Translations under genes and position numbers: made by a program
Notes under the pieces: generated by a model
Database searches by the model: none
What the model was told of the DNA's origin: nothing
The model's input: the letters and a program-made list of their open reading frames with translations, nothing else
NCBI GenBank assembly: GCA_009781085.1
Contig: WQYV01000019.1
Location: forward strand, 1-32,766
Direction: 5' to 3'
Source of the DNA: Betaproteobacteria bacterium
Lineage (GTDB): Bacteria > Pseudomonadota > Gammaproteobacteria > Burkholderiales > Rhodocyclaceae
Length of the DNA stretch: 32,766 nt
Shown: positions 15,167 through 24,253 of the stretch, piece by piece
How the letters are laid out: each line of letters starts with the position of its first letter
Position numbering within the stretch: the stretch's first letter is position 1

Positions 15167-17638
15167 TTACTCCCTCACTCCTTGCCGCCGTTGCAGCCGC
15201 AGTGCGTTAAGAACCACCAACAGCGAACTGCCTGCCATGCCGACGCCCGCTATCAGGGGCGTTACCCGCCCCATCATCGCTAATGGTACGACGGAAAGGT
15301 TGTATACGGCCGCCCAACACAGGTTTTGCCGGATGACCCACAAGGTTTTCCGGGCCCAACTGGCTCCCTCACCGAGACTGGCGAAATCTTCGCCGAGCAA
15401 CACGATGTCTGCCTGGTTGCGGGCGAGGTCGGTCCCGCTGCCCATCGCCACCGAAACATGTGCCTGCGCTAACACCGGTGCATCATTTACGCCATCACCG
15501 ATCATCGCTACTACCTTGGCCGGGTTTTCTTGTAGGTGCGCGATGAATGTTTGCTTGTCCTGTGGCGTCATTGCGCCATATACATCGGCAATTTCCAGCT
15601 CGCGGCCAACTGCCGCCACTGTCGTCAGCGCGTCGCCCGAGAGGATTGTCACCGGGATTTTCGCCGCCGCAAGTTGCCGGATCATGTCCGCAGCAGCCGG
15701 ACGCAGGGCGTCGGCAAAGCGAAAAAGCCCCAACCAGCCGTGTTCACTGGCAAGCGCGATGACCGTTCCCGCTTTTGCTTCCATTTTGGCAGTTTCATCC
15801 GGTACGGATAGACCCGCACGTGCGGCAACGAAATCCGGGCGCCCAATCCATACCGCCCCGCCGTCGTAATGTCCAGTCATCCCATGCCCCGTCACTGCGG
15901 TAACATCGCTGACCACAACCGATGGCTTTCCGGCTGCCGCATCGCGCAAGGCGGCCGCTACGGGATGCTCGGAGCCTTGCTCCAGCGCACTGGCAAGTGC
16001 ATGTAACGTCCCAGTATCCATCGCACCGAGGGGCAACGTTTCTTCCAGCCGCATCCGCCCCGTTGTCAGCGTGCCGGTTTTGTCGAACACGTAATGATTG
16101 ACCCGCGCCAGGGTTTCAATAGCATGCCCACGCGTGACCAGCACTCCCATGCGCGCCAGCGCGTCGGTCGCCACCGTAAGCGCAGCAGGTGTCGCCAGCG
16201 ACAAGGCGCAGGGGCACGCCACCACCAGCACGGATACGAACACCCAAAAGGCCCGCAACGGGTCGATGAAATACCAACCGATTCCTGTCGCCACCGCCAG
16301 CGTCAGCAAAACGATGACGAAAACCGTTGCCCAGCGGTCGGAAAGCGCTGCCAGTTTTGGTTTCTCGGCCGATGCCCGTTCCATCAGGCGGCGAACCGCC
16401 GCTAACCGGGTACTGTCCCCTACCTGCTCGACCCGCATCACGAGCGGGCTGGAAATATTGATGCTACCGCCGGTGAGCGCAGAACCTGCCTTCTTGGGCA
16501 CGGGGCGGCTCTCGCCGGTCAACAGGGCTTCGTTGGTTTCGCTGACACCGTCGACTACGGTTCCGTCAGCCGGGATCACCCCGCCTGGGCGCACCCGCAC
16601 GCAATCCCCCGGCACGAGTTGCGAAACAGGTATCTGCTCGCTTTCGGGAAGGGGCCAGTGCGGTAACCGTTCCGAGAACGCGGGCAGAACTTTGCCCAAT
16701 TCCTCGATCCCACGCACCGCCCGCGCCCTGGCAAGCATTTCGAGATAACGTCCGCCCAACAGGAAAAAAACGAACATCGTCACTGAATCGAAATAGACTT
16801 CTGACCCGCTGGAGAGCGTCGCCCACATGCTTGCCAGGAAAGCACTGCCGACGCCGAGCGCAACCGGCACATCCATCCCCAGGCGGCGCAACCGGAAGTC
16901 GCGCACTGCATGTTTAAAAAACGGCGCGGCAGAATACAGCACCACCGGCAAGGTCAGGATCAGGCTTGCCCAACGGAACCACAATTGCTCGCGGAGCGTC
17001 ATATCCCCGTCACCCGCGATATAGCCTGGAACCGCATACATCATGACTTGCATCATGCCGAACCCGGCGACGAACACCCGCCACAACATCGTGCGCCGCT
17101 CGCGGTCGGCAACATCTTCGGCACGCGCAGCATCATATGGATAAGCGCGGTAGCCGATGGACTGGATTGCCCCAAGGATGTCGGAGAGTTTTATCCGGCG
17201 ATCGTCCCAACGCACGCGGACGCGCCGGGTGGCGTAATTGACTTGCACCGCCGAAACCCCTGGTTGGAGGGCAACGTGCCGCTCGTTGAGCCACATGCAA
17301 GCTGCGCAGGTAATGCCTTCAAGGATCAGCGAAGTCTCGCGTTCATGTTCGCCGACTGGGCGCACGAAACTTTGCTGAAACTCAGGATGGTCGAAGTGCC
17401 CCAATTCGCGCAGTTCCTCCGGTATCGCCTCGGGGCGCTTTTCAGGCATGGCATCGCGGCGGCGGTAATAGTCGGACAACCCGTTATCAACAATCAGCCG
17501 CGCTGCCGCCTCACACCCGGCACAGCACATGCTCCGATCTTTGCCATCCACGGACACGTAGTAGCGCACCTGCGGCGGTACAGGCAGGCCGCAGTGATAA
17601 CAGGCTGAATCGGCGGAAGAAATGGTGTCTGAGCTCAT
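15167..17638 (-). CDS. ccoI: Cu-transporting P1B-type ATPase CcoI (FixI), cbb3 assembly
   Basis: An 823-residue copper ATPase that delivers copper for the CcoN binuclear centre. The N-terminal part has CYHCG (13-17) and CCAGC (38-42), a feature of FixI-type ATPases, then an HMA domain with GITCAAC (108-114). The ATPase core shows TGES (374-377), CPC (475-477), DKTGT (519-523), EHPVA and GDGVND. The terminal helices YNLSVVPLA and MAGSSLLV fit the slow-turnover CopA2/FixI branch. The start is uncertain: ATG at 17638, ATG at 17653 and TTG at 17662 are in frame and none has a good ribosome site. It is upstream of ccoS and downstream of lptG on the same strand. Confidence 0.95.
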   Translation of the reverse strand: MSSDTISSADSACYHCGLPVPPQVRYYVSVDGKDRSMCCAGCEAAARLIVDNGLSDYYRRRDAMPEKRPEAIPEELRELGHFDHPEFQQSFVRPVGEHERETSLILEGITCAACMWLNERHVALQPGVSAVQVNYATRRVRVRWDDRRIKLSDILGAIQSIGYRAYPYDAARAEDVADRERRTMLWRVFVAGFGMMQVMMYAVPGYIAGDGDMTLREQLWFRWASLILTLPVVLYSAAPFFKHAVRDFRLRRLGMDVPVALGVGSAFLASMWATLSSGSEVYFDSVTMFVFFLLGGRYLEMLARARAVRGIEELGKVLPAFSERLPHWPLPESEQIPVSQLVPGDCVRVRPGGVIPADGTVVDGVSETNEALLTGESRPVPKKAGSALTGGSINISSPLVMRVEQVGDSTRLAAVRRLMERASAEKPKLAALSDRWATVFVIVLLTLAVATGIGWYFIDPLRAFWVFVSVLVVACPCALSLATPAALTVATDALARMGVLVTRGHAIETLARVNHYVFDKTGTLTTGRMRLEETLPLGAMDTGTLHALASALEQGSEHPVAAALRDAAAGKPSVVVSDVTAVTGHGMTGHYDGGAVWIGRPDFVAARAGLSVPDETAKMEAKAGTVIALASEHGWLGLFRFADALRPAAADMIRQLAAAKIPVTILSGDALTTVAAVGRELEIADVYGAMTPQDKQTFIAHLQENPAKVVAMIGDGVNDAPVLAQAHVSVAMGSGTDLARNQADIVLLGEDFASLGEGASWARKTLWVIRQNLCWAAVYNLSVVPLAMMGRVTPLIAGVGMAGSSLLVVLNALRLQRRQGVRE

Positions 17639-17704
17639 TGGAAGGACGCACATGGGCGACAAGGAAACTTGTAACTCTAAACTAAACCTTTGGGACGGGC
17701 ATAC

Positions 17705-17754
17705 CTACTTGTTGATAGTAGGCAGGCTGCGCCTGGGCACGCGTAGGCACCCTA
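17705..17754 (-). repeat. Cluster of short palindromes at the lptG 3' end
   Basis: On the plus strand there are CCTAC...GTAGG (about 17705-17723), CAGGC-TGC-GCCTG next to it, and GTAGGCACCCTAC overlapping the lptG stop. The five-base unit CCTAC or its complement thus occurs four times in 50 bases. The stems are short and there is no T run, so this is not a standard terminator; it may slow or partly end lptG transcription before ccoI. Confidence 0.4.
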
Positions 17755-18843
17755 CCGCCGTTCCGCCATGTACAGCATCACCACAGCCGCAGCTAGGAAC
17801 AGCAGGCTCGGCGTGATTGCGGCAATCGAAGGTGGCCATGAATTAATCATCCCAAGGCTGGAAAACATCCCGTTAAGCAGGTAGAACGTTACACCGAGCA
17901 TCACGCCGAGAAACACCTTTACGCTAACCCCGCCGCTGCGTTCGTGAACCAGCGCGAACGGCAGGGCCAGGATCATCATTACCAACGAGGCGAAAGGCGC
18001 GGTAAGCTTCTTCCATAAGGCGATTTCATAACGGTTCGCATCTTGCCGGTTTTCAAGCAGATGATGAATGTAGGCCAGAAGAGCTGTCACCGACATCCGC
18101 TCTGGCTGCACCATCAGTACACTGAGCACTTCGGGCGTCAACGCCGACTCCCAGATCACTTCGTCTGGTGAGGCCGACGCGGTATGGTCGTCGGAAAAAT
18201 CAGTACGCATCACACCAGTCAAACGCCAATGTCCCTTGCCCTCCTCGCCAGCCGGTACATAGACGCCGTGCATTGCCTCGGTAATGGACTGCACCGTACC
18301 GGCCTCATCGAAGGTAAATACCCGTACATGCTCCATGGTGCGATCCGGCTGCATGGTGCGCACATTGACCATACGCATGCCATCCTTGACCCACAGCCCT
18401 GAACGTAATTGCTGCGAAATAGCTGAATTAGTCGCGGTCAGCTTCCACTGCTGCGCCGCGCTTTCGGCGGGCGGTGCGATGTATTCGCCGAAAACATAGG
18501 TAAGCGCCACCGGCACGATACCGACCATGCAGAGCATTCCCAGCATCTTCCTTGTTGACAGGCCGGAAGCGCGCATAACCGTGATTTCGGAATGACGGGC
18601 CAGGGTGGTCAGTGCATAGAGCGAGCCGATCAATACTGCCACGGGCAACAATTCATACATCCTAGTCGGCAGGAGCATCGCTACATATGCCACCGCATGA
18701 TAGGTTTGATAGCCGTTTTTGCCTATGCTGGCGAGTTCGTTGACGAAATCGAAAAAAGCAAACAACCCAAGGAAGGCCAGCAACACGACCAAAGTTGCGC
18801 CATAGATTTCCCGTGCGATGTAGCCAAGCAGGATGCGGTTCAT
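17752..18843 (-). CDS. lptG: LPS export ABC transporter permease LptG
   Basis: A 363-residue inner-membrane permease of the LptBFG complex, which extracts lipopolysaccharide from the inner membrane and feeds it to LptC-LptA. It has three N-terminal helices, a periplasmic beta-jellyroll (about residues 120-260) and three C-terminal helices (LVMMILALPFALV and following). The ARHSEITVMRASGLS coupling-helix segment is typical. The frame is open far upstream to 19062, inside lptF, but the ATG at 18843 gives the family start MNRILLGYIARE and overlaps the lptF stop by four bases (ATGA), so the two are translationally coupled. Confidence 0.95.
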   Translation of the reverse strand: MNRILLGYIAREIYGATLVVLLAFLGLFAFFDFVNELASIGKNGYQTYHAVAYVAMLLPTRMYELLPVAVLIGSLYALTTLARHSEITVMRASGLSTRKMLGMLCMVGIVPVALTYVFGEYIAPPAESAAQQWKLTATNSAISQQLRSGLWVKDGMRMVNVRTMQPDRTMEHVRVFTFDEAGTVQSITEAMHGVYVPAGEEGKGHWRLTGVMRTDFSDDHTASASPDEVIWESALTPEVLSVLMVQPERMSVTALLAYIHHLLENRQDANRYEIALWKKLTAPFASLVMMILALPFALVHERSGGVSVKVFLGVMLGVTFYLLNGMFSSLGMINSWPPSIAAITPSLLFLAAAVVMLYMAERR

Positions 18844-20012
18844 TGCGCCTGCCCCTGTTGCTGCTCCCCCCCAGAAAGCAGCCCACCTTCCCCGGCCACC
18901 ACCTCCCCAGAGCCCTCCAGTGGCAGGGCAACGGGTGCGCGGCGCCGCCAGAACGGCATCACTACGAGGCGGCGATAGAAAAGCAGCACTAACAATACTG
19001 ATGCTACCAAGTGAGGTAACAACAGCCCGGACGCAAACGACAGCTTCCCCTGCGACACCCAAGTTTGGCAGATGAGGATAGCGTTGTTGTAGATCAAATA
19101 AATTAGGAGCGCCAACAACAGGTTATTGGCACGTCCGGCACGCGGGTTGACAAAGGAAAGCGGAACAGCCAGGAGCGTTAGGATCAATGCCTCCAACGGC
19201 GTATTGATCCGGTAGCTCAATTCGCCAAGGCTGAACCCATCCGCATCCTGGAGCAACATGGCTGTCGGTTTCGTGCGAACCCGCGCAGGCTGCGCAGCCT
19301 GCGGGTTCGATTCGATCCGCAACTGGTAGCGGTCAAAAATCATGACCCGGTATTCCGGCGTACCAGGGATACCGTCATAACGCCGACCCTGTTCGAGAAT
19401 CACATAGCGGCTGCCCTCTTCATCGGCCTGAACCGACCCCTTCGAGGCCACGACCACAGTCAGCTTGCCGTCCTTCTCTTCGCTCACAAAAACATTGCGC
19501 ACCTTGCCGTCTTCGCCCGCCTCGGTTTCGACGAAAAAAACCCGCTGCGCACCGGACGATTCACGGAACACCCCCGGTGCGACACGTTGCGTATCGTCTC
19601 GGTTTTCCAGTTTCCCGCGATAATCGGAACTCTTCTGGTTCGCCCAGGGGCCAAGGAACAGCGTCATCCCGGCAATCACCAGCGTCAGCGGCAAGGCGAA
19701 CCGCAACACGGGTCTAATCCAGGCCGTAAGCGGCAACCCGGAAGCGAACCACACCACCATCTCAGAATCCCGGTAGCTGCGCGACAACGCCAGAAGCACA
19801 CCAAGAAACACGGTCAGGGTGAGCACGACAGGCAAATCCGACAAGGCTCCGAAGCCGATCAGCGCCAGCACGGCATCGACCGGGACTCGCCCCCCCGCAG
19901 CCTGTCCGAGCAGGCGAATGAGCACCACGGTAATCAACACTGCAAACAGCGCAATGAATACTGCCCCCGCCACATGAGTAAATTCCCGTTGAAGGGCGCG
20001 GCGGAAGATCAT
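18840..20012 (-). CDS. lptF: LPS export ABC transporter permease LptF
   Basis: A 390-residue partner of LptG in the LPS extractor. The start MIFRRALQREFTHVAG at 20012 is the family N-terminus; the frame extends 14 codons upstream without support. It shows three N-terminal helices, the SRSYRDSEMVVWFASGLP coupling segment, a periplasmic domain (about 130-270) and three C-terminal helices. A Pro/Gly/Gln-rich tail (residues about 365-390, ending in a Gln-rich run) is longer than usual and probably disordered. It is divergent from pepA, an arrangement also found in E. coli and many other proteobacteria. Confidence 0.95.
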   Translation of the reverse strand: MIFRRALQREFTHVAGAVFIALFAVLITVVLIRLLGQAAGGRVPVDAVLALIGFGALSDLPVVLTLTVFLGVLLALSRSYRDSEMVVWFASGLPLTAWIRPVLRFALPLTLVIAGMTLFLGPWANQKSSDYRGKLENRDDTQRVAPGVFRESSGAQRVFFVETEAGEDGKVRNVFVSEEKDGKLTVVVASKGSVQADEEGSRYVILEQGRRYDGIPGTPEYRVMIFDRYQLRIESNPQAAQPARVRTKPTAMLLQDADGFSLGELSYRINTPLEALILTLLAVPLSFVNPRAGRANNLLLALLIYLIYNNAILICQTWVSQGKLSFASGLLLPHLVASVLLVLLFYRRLVVMPFWRRRAPVALPLEGSGEVVAGEGGLLSGGEQQQGQAQ

Positions 20013-20048
20013 TGTTCGATAACCAGATGAAAGTTCAAGGGAAATAAA

Positions 20049-20064
20049 CGTCAAGTCTTTGACG
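20049..20064. promoter_or_regulatory. Palindrome between lptF and pepA
   Basis: CGTCAA-GTCT-TTGACG is a perfect inverted repeat with six-base arms. The right arm TTGACG (20059-20064) can be the pepA -35 and the left arm, read on the other strand, could be an lptF -35. It may be an operator or simply two abutting -35 elements. Confidence 0.4.
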
Positions 20065-20088
20065 GACTTCGTCGAAACGAGACATAAT
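20059..20088 (+). promoter_or_regulatory. Probable pepA promoter
   Basis: TTGACG (20059-20064) and CATAAT (20083-20088) are separated by 18 bases, each matching five of six sigma-70 consensus bases. The predicted start would be about 75 bases before the GTG start of pepA. Confidence 0.5.
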
Positions 20089-20171
20089 TACCTGCTATCG
20101 GTCAGCGCGGGCGCATTACCATGGAGGGTCGTGGGAAAGCGTTTTTTCGCATTCTCGTTGGAGCAAAGCCT

Positions 20172-21728
20172 GTGAAATTTACCATAAAGACAACCTCCCC
20201 TGAAAAATCGGAAACGGGCATTCTGGTTATCTGCGTTTTTACGGATACCCCTTTGCCACCGGGAGCTCAAGCTGTGAATAAAGCTAGCCATGGCAAACTT
20301 TCTGGCTTCCTCTCTTCCGGCGACCTCGATGGAAAAGCGGGGGCAACCCTGCTCCTATATGGGCTCGCGGGCGTTGCCGCCGAGCGGGTTTTACTGGTGA
20401 GCCTTGGCAAATCCGACTCATTTGGCGACAAAGCCTGGCGCGATGCCCTCGCCGCTGTAGGCAAAGCGCTTGCCGACACCCCAGCCGAGGATGGCGCGCT
20501 CATGTTCGAAGAAATCGCCCTGCCACCAGGGCGCGACCTCACCTGGGCACTGCGGCAAGCCAGCCGTATCGTCGCAGACTGCGCTTACAAGTTCGATGCC
20601 CCGCGCATCAAAAACGGAAGCACAAAGCGCGGTGCGCACAAAATCGCGTTTCTCCTTTCTTCCGAGCCCAACCAGCCGCAAAAAGAAGCCATTTCCCACG
20701 GTCAGGCTATCGCCGAAGGCATGGCACTAGTAAAAACCTTGGCCAACCTTGGAGCCAATGTCTGCACCCCCGCCAAACTGGCCGAAACCGCGCTTGCCCT
20801 GGGCAAACAGTTCAAGTTTGACGTCAATGTCCTCGAACGCGGTGACATGGAAAAACTCGGTATGGGTGCGCTGCTTTCGGTGGCGCGCGGCTCGCACCAG
20901 GAACCAAAGTTTATCGTCATGCACTATCGCGGCGGCAGTCCCGGAAAAAACGGAAAAGCACACAAAAACAAGAATAGCGGTTCGCATCCTATCGTGCTGG
21001 TTGGCAAAGGCATCACCTTCGACTCCGGTGGTATCTCGCTCAAACCCGGCGCAGAAATGGACGAGATGAAATTCGACATGTGTGGCGCGGCCAGCGTCAT
21101 TGGCGCCTTCAAGACCATTGCCCTTATGGAGTTGCCGGTCGACGTGGTTGGCCTTGTCCCAGCTACCGAAAATATGCCCAGCGGCAACGCCTCCCGCCCC
21201 GGCGACGTTGTGCACTCGATGTCCGGTCAGTCCATCGAAATTCTCAACACCGACGCCGAAGGCCGCTTGATCCTCTGCGATGCCCTCACCTATGCCGAAC
21301 GCTTTAGCCCCGATTGCGTCATCGACATTGCCACCTTGACCGGAGCCTGCGTCGTCGCACTGGGCAGAATCCCTAGCGGCCTGCTTTCCACCGATGATGC
21401 GCTCGCCATTGAACTGACGCAGAGCGGGCTCGATTCGGGCGACCGCGTCTGGCGGTTGCCGTTATGGGAGGAATACCTGGAACAGATCAGGAGCAACTTC
21501 GCCGACATGGCCAACGTCGGTGGCCGTTTCGGCGGTGCGATCACCGGCGCGGTTTTCTTATCGCGTTTTGCAGGAGGCTACAAATGGGCACACCTGGACA
21601 TCGCCGGTACGGCCTGGCTGTCCGGCGAAGCCAAAGGCGCTACAGGCCGCCCGCTGCCCCTGCTTAGCGAATTCCTGATAGGCCGCGCCAAAGCGCGTAA
21701 CACTGAACCATCCGGCTCACCGTCATGA
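20172..21728 (+). CDS. pepA: Leucyl aminopeptidase PepA (M17 family)
   Basis: A 518-residue cytosolic aminopeptidase with two active-site metals that removes N-terminal leucine and other residues; in some bacteria it also binds DNA. The M17 signature NTDAEGRL (359-366) is intact. Metal and catalytic residues are Lys279 in VGKGITFDSGG, Asp284, Asp302, Asp361 and Glu363. The frame begins at an ATG at 20121, but GTG at 20172 has a GGAGC ribosome site and yields the short family N-terminus beginning MKFTIK. It is first of a pepA-holC-proline-rich run; pepA followed by holC is conserved in proteobacteria. Confidence 0.95.
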   Translation: MKFTIKTTSPEKSETGILVICVFTDTPLPPGAQAVNKASHGKLSGFLSSGDLDGKAGATLLLYGLAGVAAERVLLVSLGKSDSFGDKAWRDALAAVGKALADTPAEDGALMFEEIALPPGRDLTWALRQASRIVADCAYKFDAPRIKNGSTKRGAHKIAFLLSSEPNQPQKEAISHGQAIAEGMALVKTLANLGANVCTPAKLAETALALGKQFKFDVNVLERGDMEKLGMGALLSVARGSHQEPKFIVMHYRGGSPGKNGKAHKNKNSGSHPIVLVGKGITFDSGGISLKPGAEMDEMKFDMCGAASVIGAFKTIALMELPVDVVGLVPATENMPSGNASRPGDVVHSMSGQSIEILNTDAEGRLILCDALTYAERFSPDCVIDIATLTGACVVALGRIPSGLLSTDDALAIELTQSGLDSGDRVWRLPLWEEYLEQIRSNFADMANVGGRFGGAITGAVFLSRFAGGYKWAHLDIAGTAWLSGEAKGATGRPLPLLSEFLIGRAKARNTEPSGSPS

Positions 21729-22159
21729 CAAGCGTCCATTTCTACCACAATGCCGCCGACCCGGTCGAATTGGCCTGCGAACTGGCTGGCAATGCCCATC
21801 GTGGCAGGCGTAAGGCCGTCATCATCAGCCCAGACGCGACCCTGGCACAGCGGCTCGGCCGCCAGCTATGGACAGCCGATCCTGGCAGCTTTATCCCGCA
21901 CGTCATGAATGGTTCGCCACTGGCGGCAGAAACACCGATCGTTATCGGCATTGCTGGTGAAAAAGAATGGCCGCACACCGACCTGCTTTTCAACCTCGCT
22001 GCCGAACTGCCCGCCGCATGCGAGCGCTTCCGCATGCTGATTGAAATCGTTGGCCGCAGCGAGGCCGAACGCATACCCGCACGCGCACGTTGGATATGCT
22101 ACAAACAACAGCAATTCCCGCTCAAGGCGTTCGATGCCGAACGCAGGACAGCATTATGA
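21725..22159 (+). CDS. holC: DNA polymerase III chi subunit HolC
   Basis: A 144-residue protein of the clamp-loader complex that links DNA polymerase III to single-strand-binding protein. The N-terminal TSVHFYHNAADPVELACELAGNAHRGRRKAVI layout and the later FIPH...TPIVIG and RFRMLIEIVG segments match HolC. Its ATG overlaps the pepA stop (ATGA), as is usual. The following gene overlaps its stop in the same way, so the three are probably translationally coupled. Confidence 0.93.
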   Translation: MTSVHFYHNAADPVELACELAGNAHRGRRKAVIISPDATLAQRLGRQLWTADPGSFIPHVMNGSPLAAETPIVIGIAGEKEWPHTDLLFNLAAELPAACERFRMLIEIVGRSEAERIPARARWICYKQQQFPLKAFDAERRTAL

Positions 22160-23334
22160 CCCCCCCTACCCGCATAGCCCCCCCCCTTGGTTCCGCCGAA
22201 TTGGATGTTGCCAGCACCCTGATAAACGAAGCCAATGCCCTGTTGCGCCAGCACGGGGAAGACCCCAGCAATGACGGCACAGGAGATGACCTGCCCGTTC
22301 TCACTGAAGTCATTTTCGACCTTGGCGAATCCGCTGCACAGCCATCCCCGACAACGCCACAACCGGCCTTCCGTCCCAAGCCTGCCGCACCTACGGCCGC
22401 CACGGAACCCGCACAAACTGTTAAGCCGCAAATTAACACACCCTCGCTGCGCCAGCCTGTGCCGCGACCCCAACCCGCTGCGTCCCCACCGGCTACACAG
22501 CCGCCCAAATCACAAGCTGCCGCAACGCCACAACGCCCAGCCGTACCGCGCCCCCAAACCGCCACTCCGCCCACGCCTGCGTCCACCGCACCTAGTATGC
22601 AGCCACCTAGGCCTCAAGCTGGCATGCCCCCACCACGCCCCCAAACTGCCGCGCCTGCACCAGCCACGCAGCCTCCCAAATTACAAGCCGACACCCCCCC
22701 CTCACCGCGTCCGGCTACATCACGCACCCAACCCGCCGCGCCTGCAGCTACCAGGCCGTCCCCTGCTGTGCCGCCTCCCAAAACGCAACCCGCAGTGACG
22801 GTACAACGCCCGGCCACACCATTGACTCAGCCTGCAACTCCATCAACCGCCACGCCCAAACCTTTACCGCAATCGGCAGCAAACCCACCCCCAGCGCGGC
22901 CACAGACACGACCCCAACTTGAAGCCACGTGGTTCGACCCCTCCGCTCCTCTCAGCATGCCTCCGGGTGAACCGCCAGCCAAGCCCAAAACGGTAACGGC
23001 GGTAGCGCCCCTTCCTCCCGCAGCGCCCGCCCCGCCTGCAACAGAACAGCCCCCTTTGTCTTCTCCTCAGGCCTCCCTGGCTCCGGATGCCCCAGTTGTG
23101 CAAGTGCGGGCTGTCACTGAAGAGCTAAAGCAACTCGACACCCTCATCGTCGGAGAAGTCGAAGCCTGGCTACGCGAAGAACTCCCTGCGCTGGTCGTGC
23201 GCGAAATTTCCAGGCTCAACGAGCGCTTACGTGGCGAAGCCATCGCGCACTTGCGCGCAACGCTGTTGCCACGCATCTCGGATCACATCTCTGGGCAAAT
23301 CGAAAGGATCAGGCATCCGGAACAGGGTTCGTAG
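22156..23334 (+). CDS. HolC-linked proline-rich protein of unknown function
   Basis: A 392-residue protein with three parts. Residues 1-60 hold a short predicted helix and LPVLTEV (46-52), which resembles the opening motif of proline-rich proteins found after holC in betaproteobacteria (DUF2486, from memory). Residues about 60-305 are low complexity, mainly Pro, Ala, Gln, Thr, Arg and Lys, with loose repeats of PRPQTA-PP type, and are surely disordered. The last 80 residues are amphipathic and charged (VEAWLREELPALVVREISRLNERL) and look like a coiled coil or oligomerisation domain. The start overlaps the holC stop (ATGA). I cannot assign a function; coupling to holC hints at replication or chromosome biology. 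Confidence 0.8.
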   Translation: MTPPTRIAPPLGSAELDVASTLINEANALLRQHGEDPSNDGTGDDLPVLTEVIFDLGESAAQPSPTTPQPAFRPKPAAPTAATEPAQTVKPQINTPSLRQPVPRPQPAASPPATQPPKSQAAATPQRPAVPRPQTATPPTPASTAPSMQPPRPQAGMPPPRPQTAAPAPATQPPKLQADTPPSPRPATSRTQPAAPAATRPSPAVPPPKTQPAVTVQRPATPLTQPATPSTATPKPLPQSAANPPPARPQTRPQLEATWFDPSAPLSMPPGEPPAKPKTVTAVAPLPPAAPAPPATEQPPLSSPQASLAPDAPVVQVRAVTEELKQLDTLIVGEVEAWLREELPALVVREISRLNERLRGEAIAHLRATLLPRISDHISGQIERIRHPEQGS

Positions 23335-23347
23335 CAAACGCGTCCTT

Positions 23348-24196
23348 TCACCCACCGCCCACAAACCGCATCGACAAATCGAGCGCCTTCACATCTTTGG
23401 TCAGGCTGCCGATGGAAATGCGGTCGACGCCCGTGGCGGCAATGGCGCGCACGCTCTCTAAATTGACTCCACCCGAAGCTTCAAGCACAGCTCGCCCGGC
23501 AGTGATCCGTACCGCCTCGCTCATCTCATCCAGGCTCATGTTGTCGAGCAGGATCATAGTAGCCCCTGCTTTGAGCGCCACCTGCAACTCACCGATATTC
23601 TCGACTTCAACCTCGATGAAAACCTCTGGCGGTGCGATGGCTCGCGCCGCCTTGATTGCTTCAACGATCCCGCCAGCGACGATGATGTGGTTTTCTTTTA
23701 TCAGGATGCCGTCGTAGAGACCCGTACGGTGGTTAAGCCCACCTCCGGCCGTGACTGCGTATTTCTGCGCCAACCGCAGGCCCGGCAAGGTTTTGCGCGT
23801 GTCGACGATCCGGGCCTTCGTGCCTGCGACTGCATCCACGTAACGGCGGGTGACGGTGGCGACAGCCGAGAGCAATTGCAGGAAATTGAGCGCAGTACGT
23901 TCAACAGTGAGTAAAGCCCGCGCCGGGGCGGATACGTCGCATAACACTTGGCCGGGTGTGACAGGGTCGCCGTCCCGTATATGCCAGTTCACTGCCGCTG
24001 CCTTTGATACCGCGGCAAAAGTAGCGTCAAACCAACCCGTCCCACACGCAACAGCGGCTTCGCGAGTAATGACTGTGGCACGAGCCTGCGCATTGGAAGG
24101 AACAAGAAGGGCGGTCAGGTCGCCGCTGCCGACATCCTCGGCAAGCGCGGCAGCGACATTGCGCCCGATCTCAATCTGGAGGCAGTCATCGGACAT
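23348..24196 (-). CDS. nadC: Nicotinate-nucleotide pyrophosphorylase (carboxylating) NadC
   Basis: A 282-residue quinolinate phosphoribosyltransferase of de novo NAD synthesis, which turns quinolinate and PRPP into nicotinate mononucleotide and CO2. Signature stretches are EDVGSGDLT near the N-terminus, [18 protein letters not shown] and [20 protein letters not shown] in the middle, and the C-terminal EASGGVNLE and [11 protein letters not shown] that bind phosphate. A GAGGTG ribosome site precedes the ATG at 24196. It lies 57 bases after the PilZ gene on the same strand and converges on the proline-rich gene with only 13 bases between stops. nadA and nadB are not here. Confidence 0.96.
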   Translation of the reverse strand: MSDDCLQIEIGRNVAAALAEDVGSGDLTALLVPSNAQARATVITREAAVACGTGWFDATFAAVSKAAAVNWHIRDGDPVTPGQVLCDVSAPARALLTVERTALNFLQLLSAVATVTRRYVDAVAGTKARIVDTRKTLPGLRLAQKYAVTAGGGLNHRTGLYDGILIKENHIIVAGGIVEAIKAARAIAPPEVFIEVEVENIGELQVALKAGATMILLDNMSLDEMSEAVRITAGRAVLEASGGVNLESVRAIAATGVDRISIGSLTKDVKALDLSMRFVGGG

Positions 24197-24253
24197 GGAA
24201 GCACCTCAAAACGACGCGCAGCGCAGGGAGAAGGGCAACTGCCCTATTGCTGC

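Noticed and set aside
18844-19062. N-terminal extension of LptG inside lptF
   Set aside because: The Gly/Trp-rich extension is unlike LptG, and the ATG at 18843 gives the family start with ATGA coupling.
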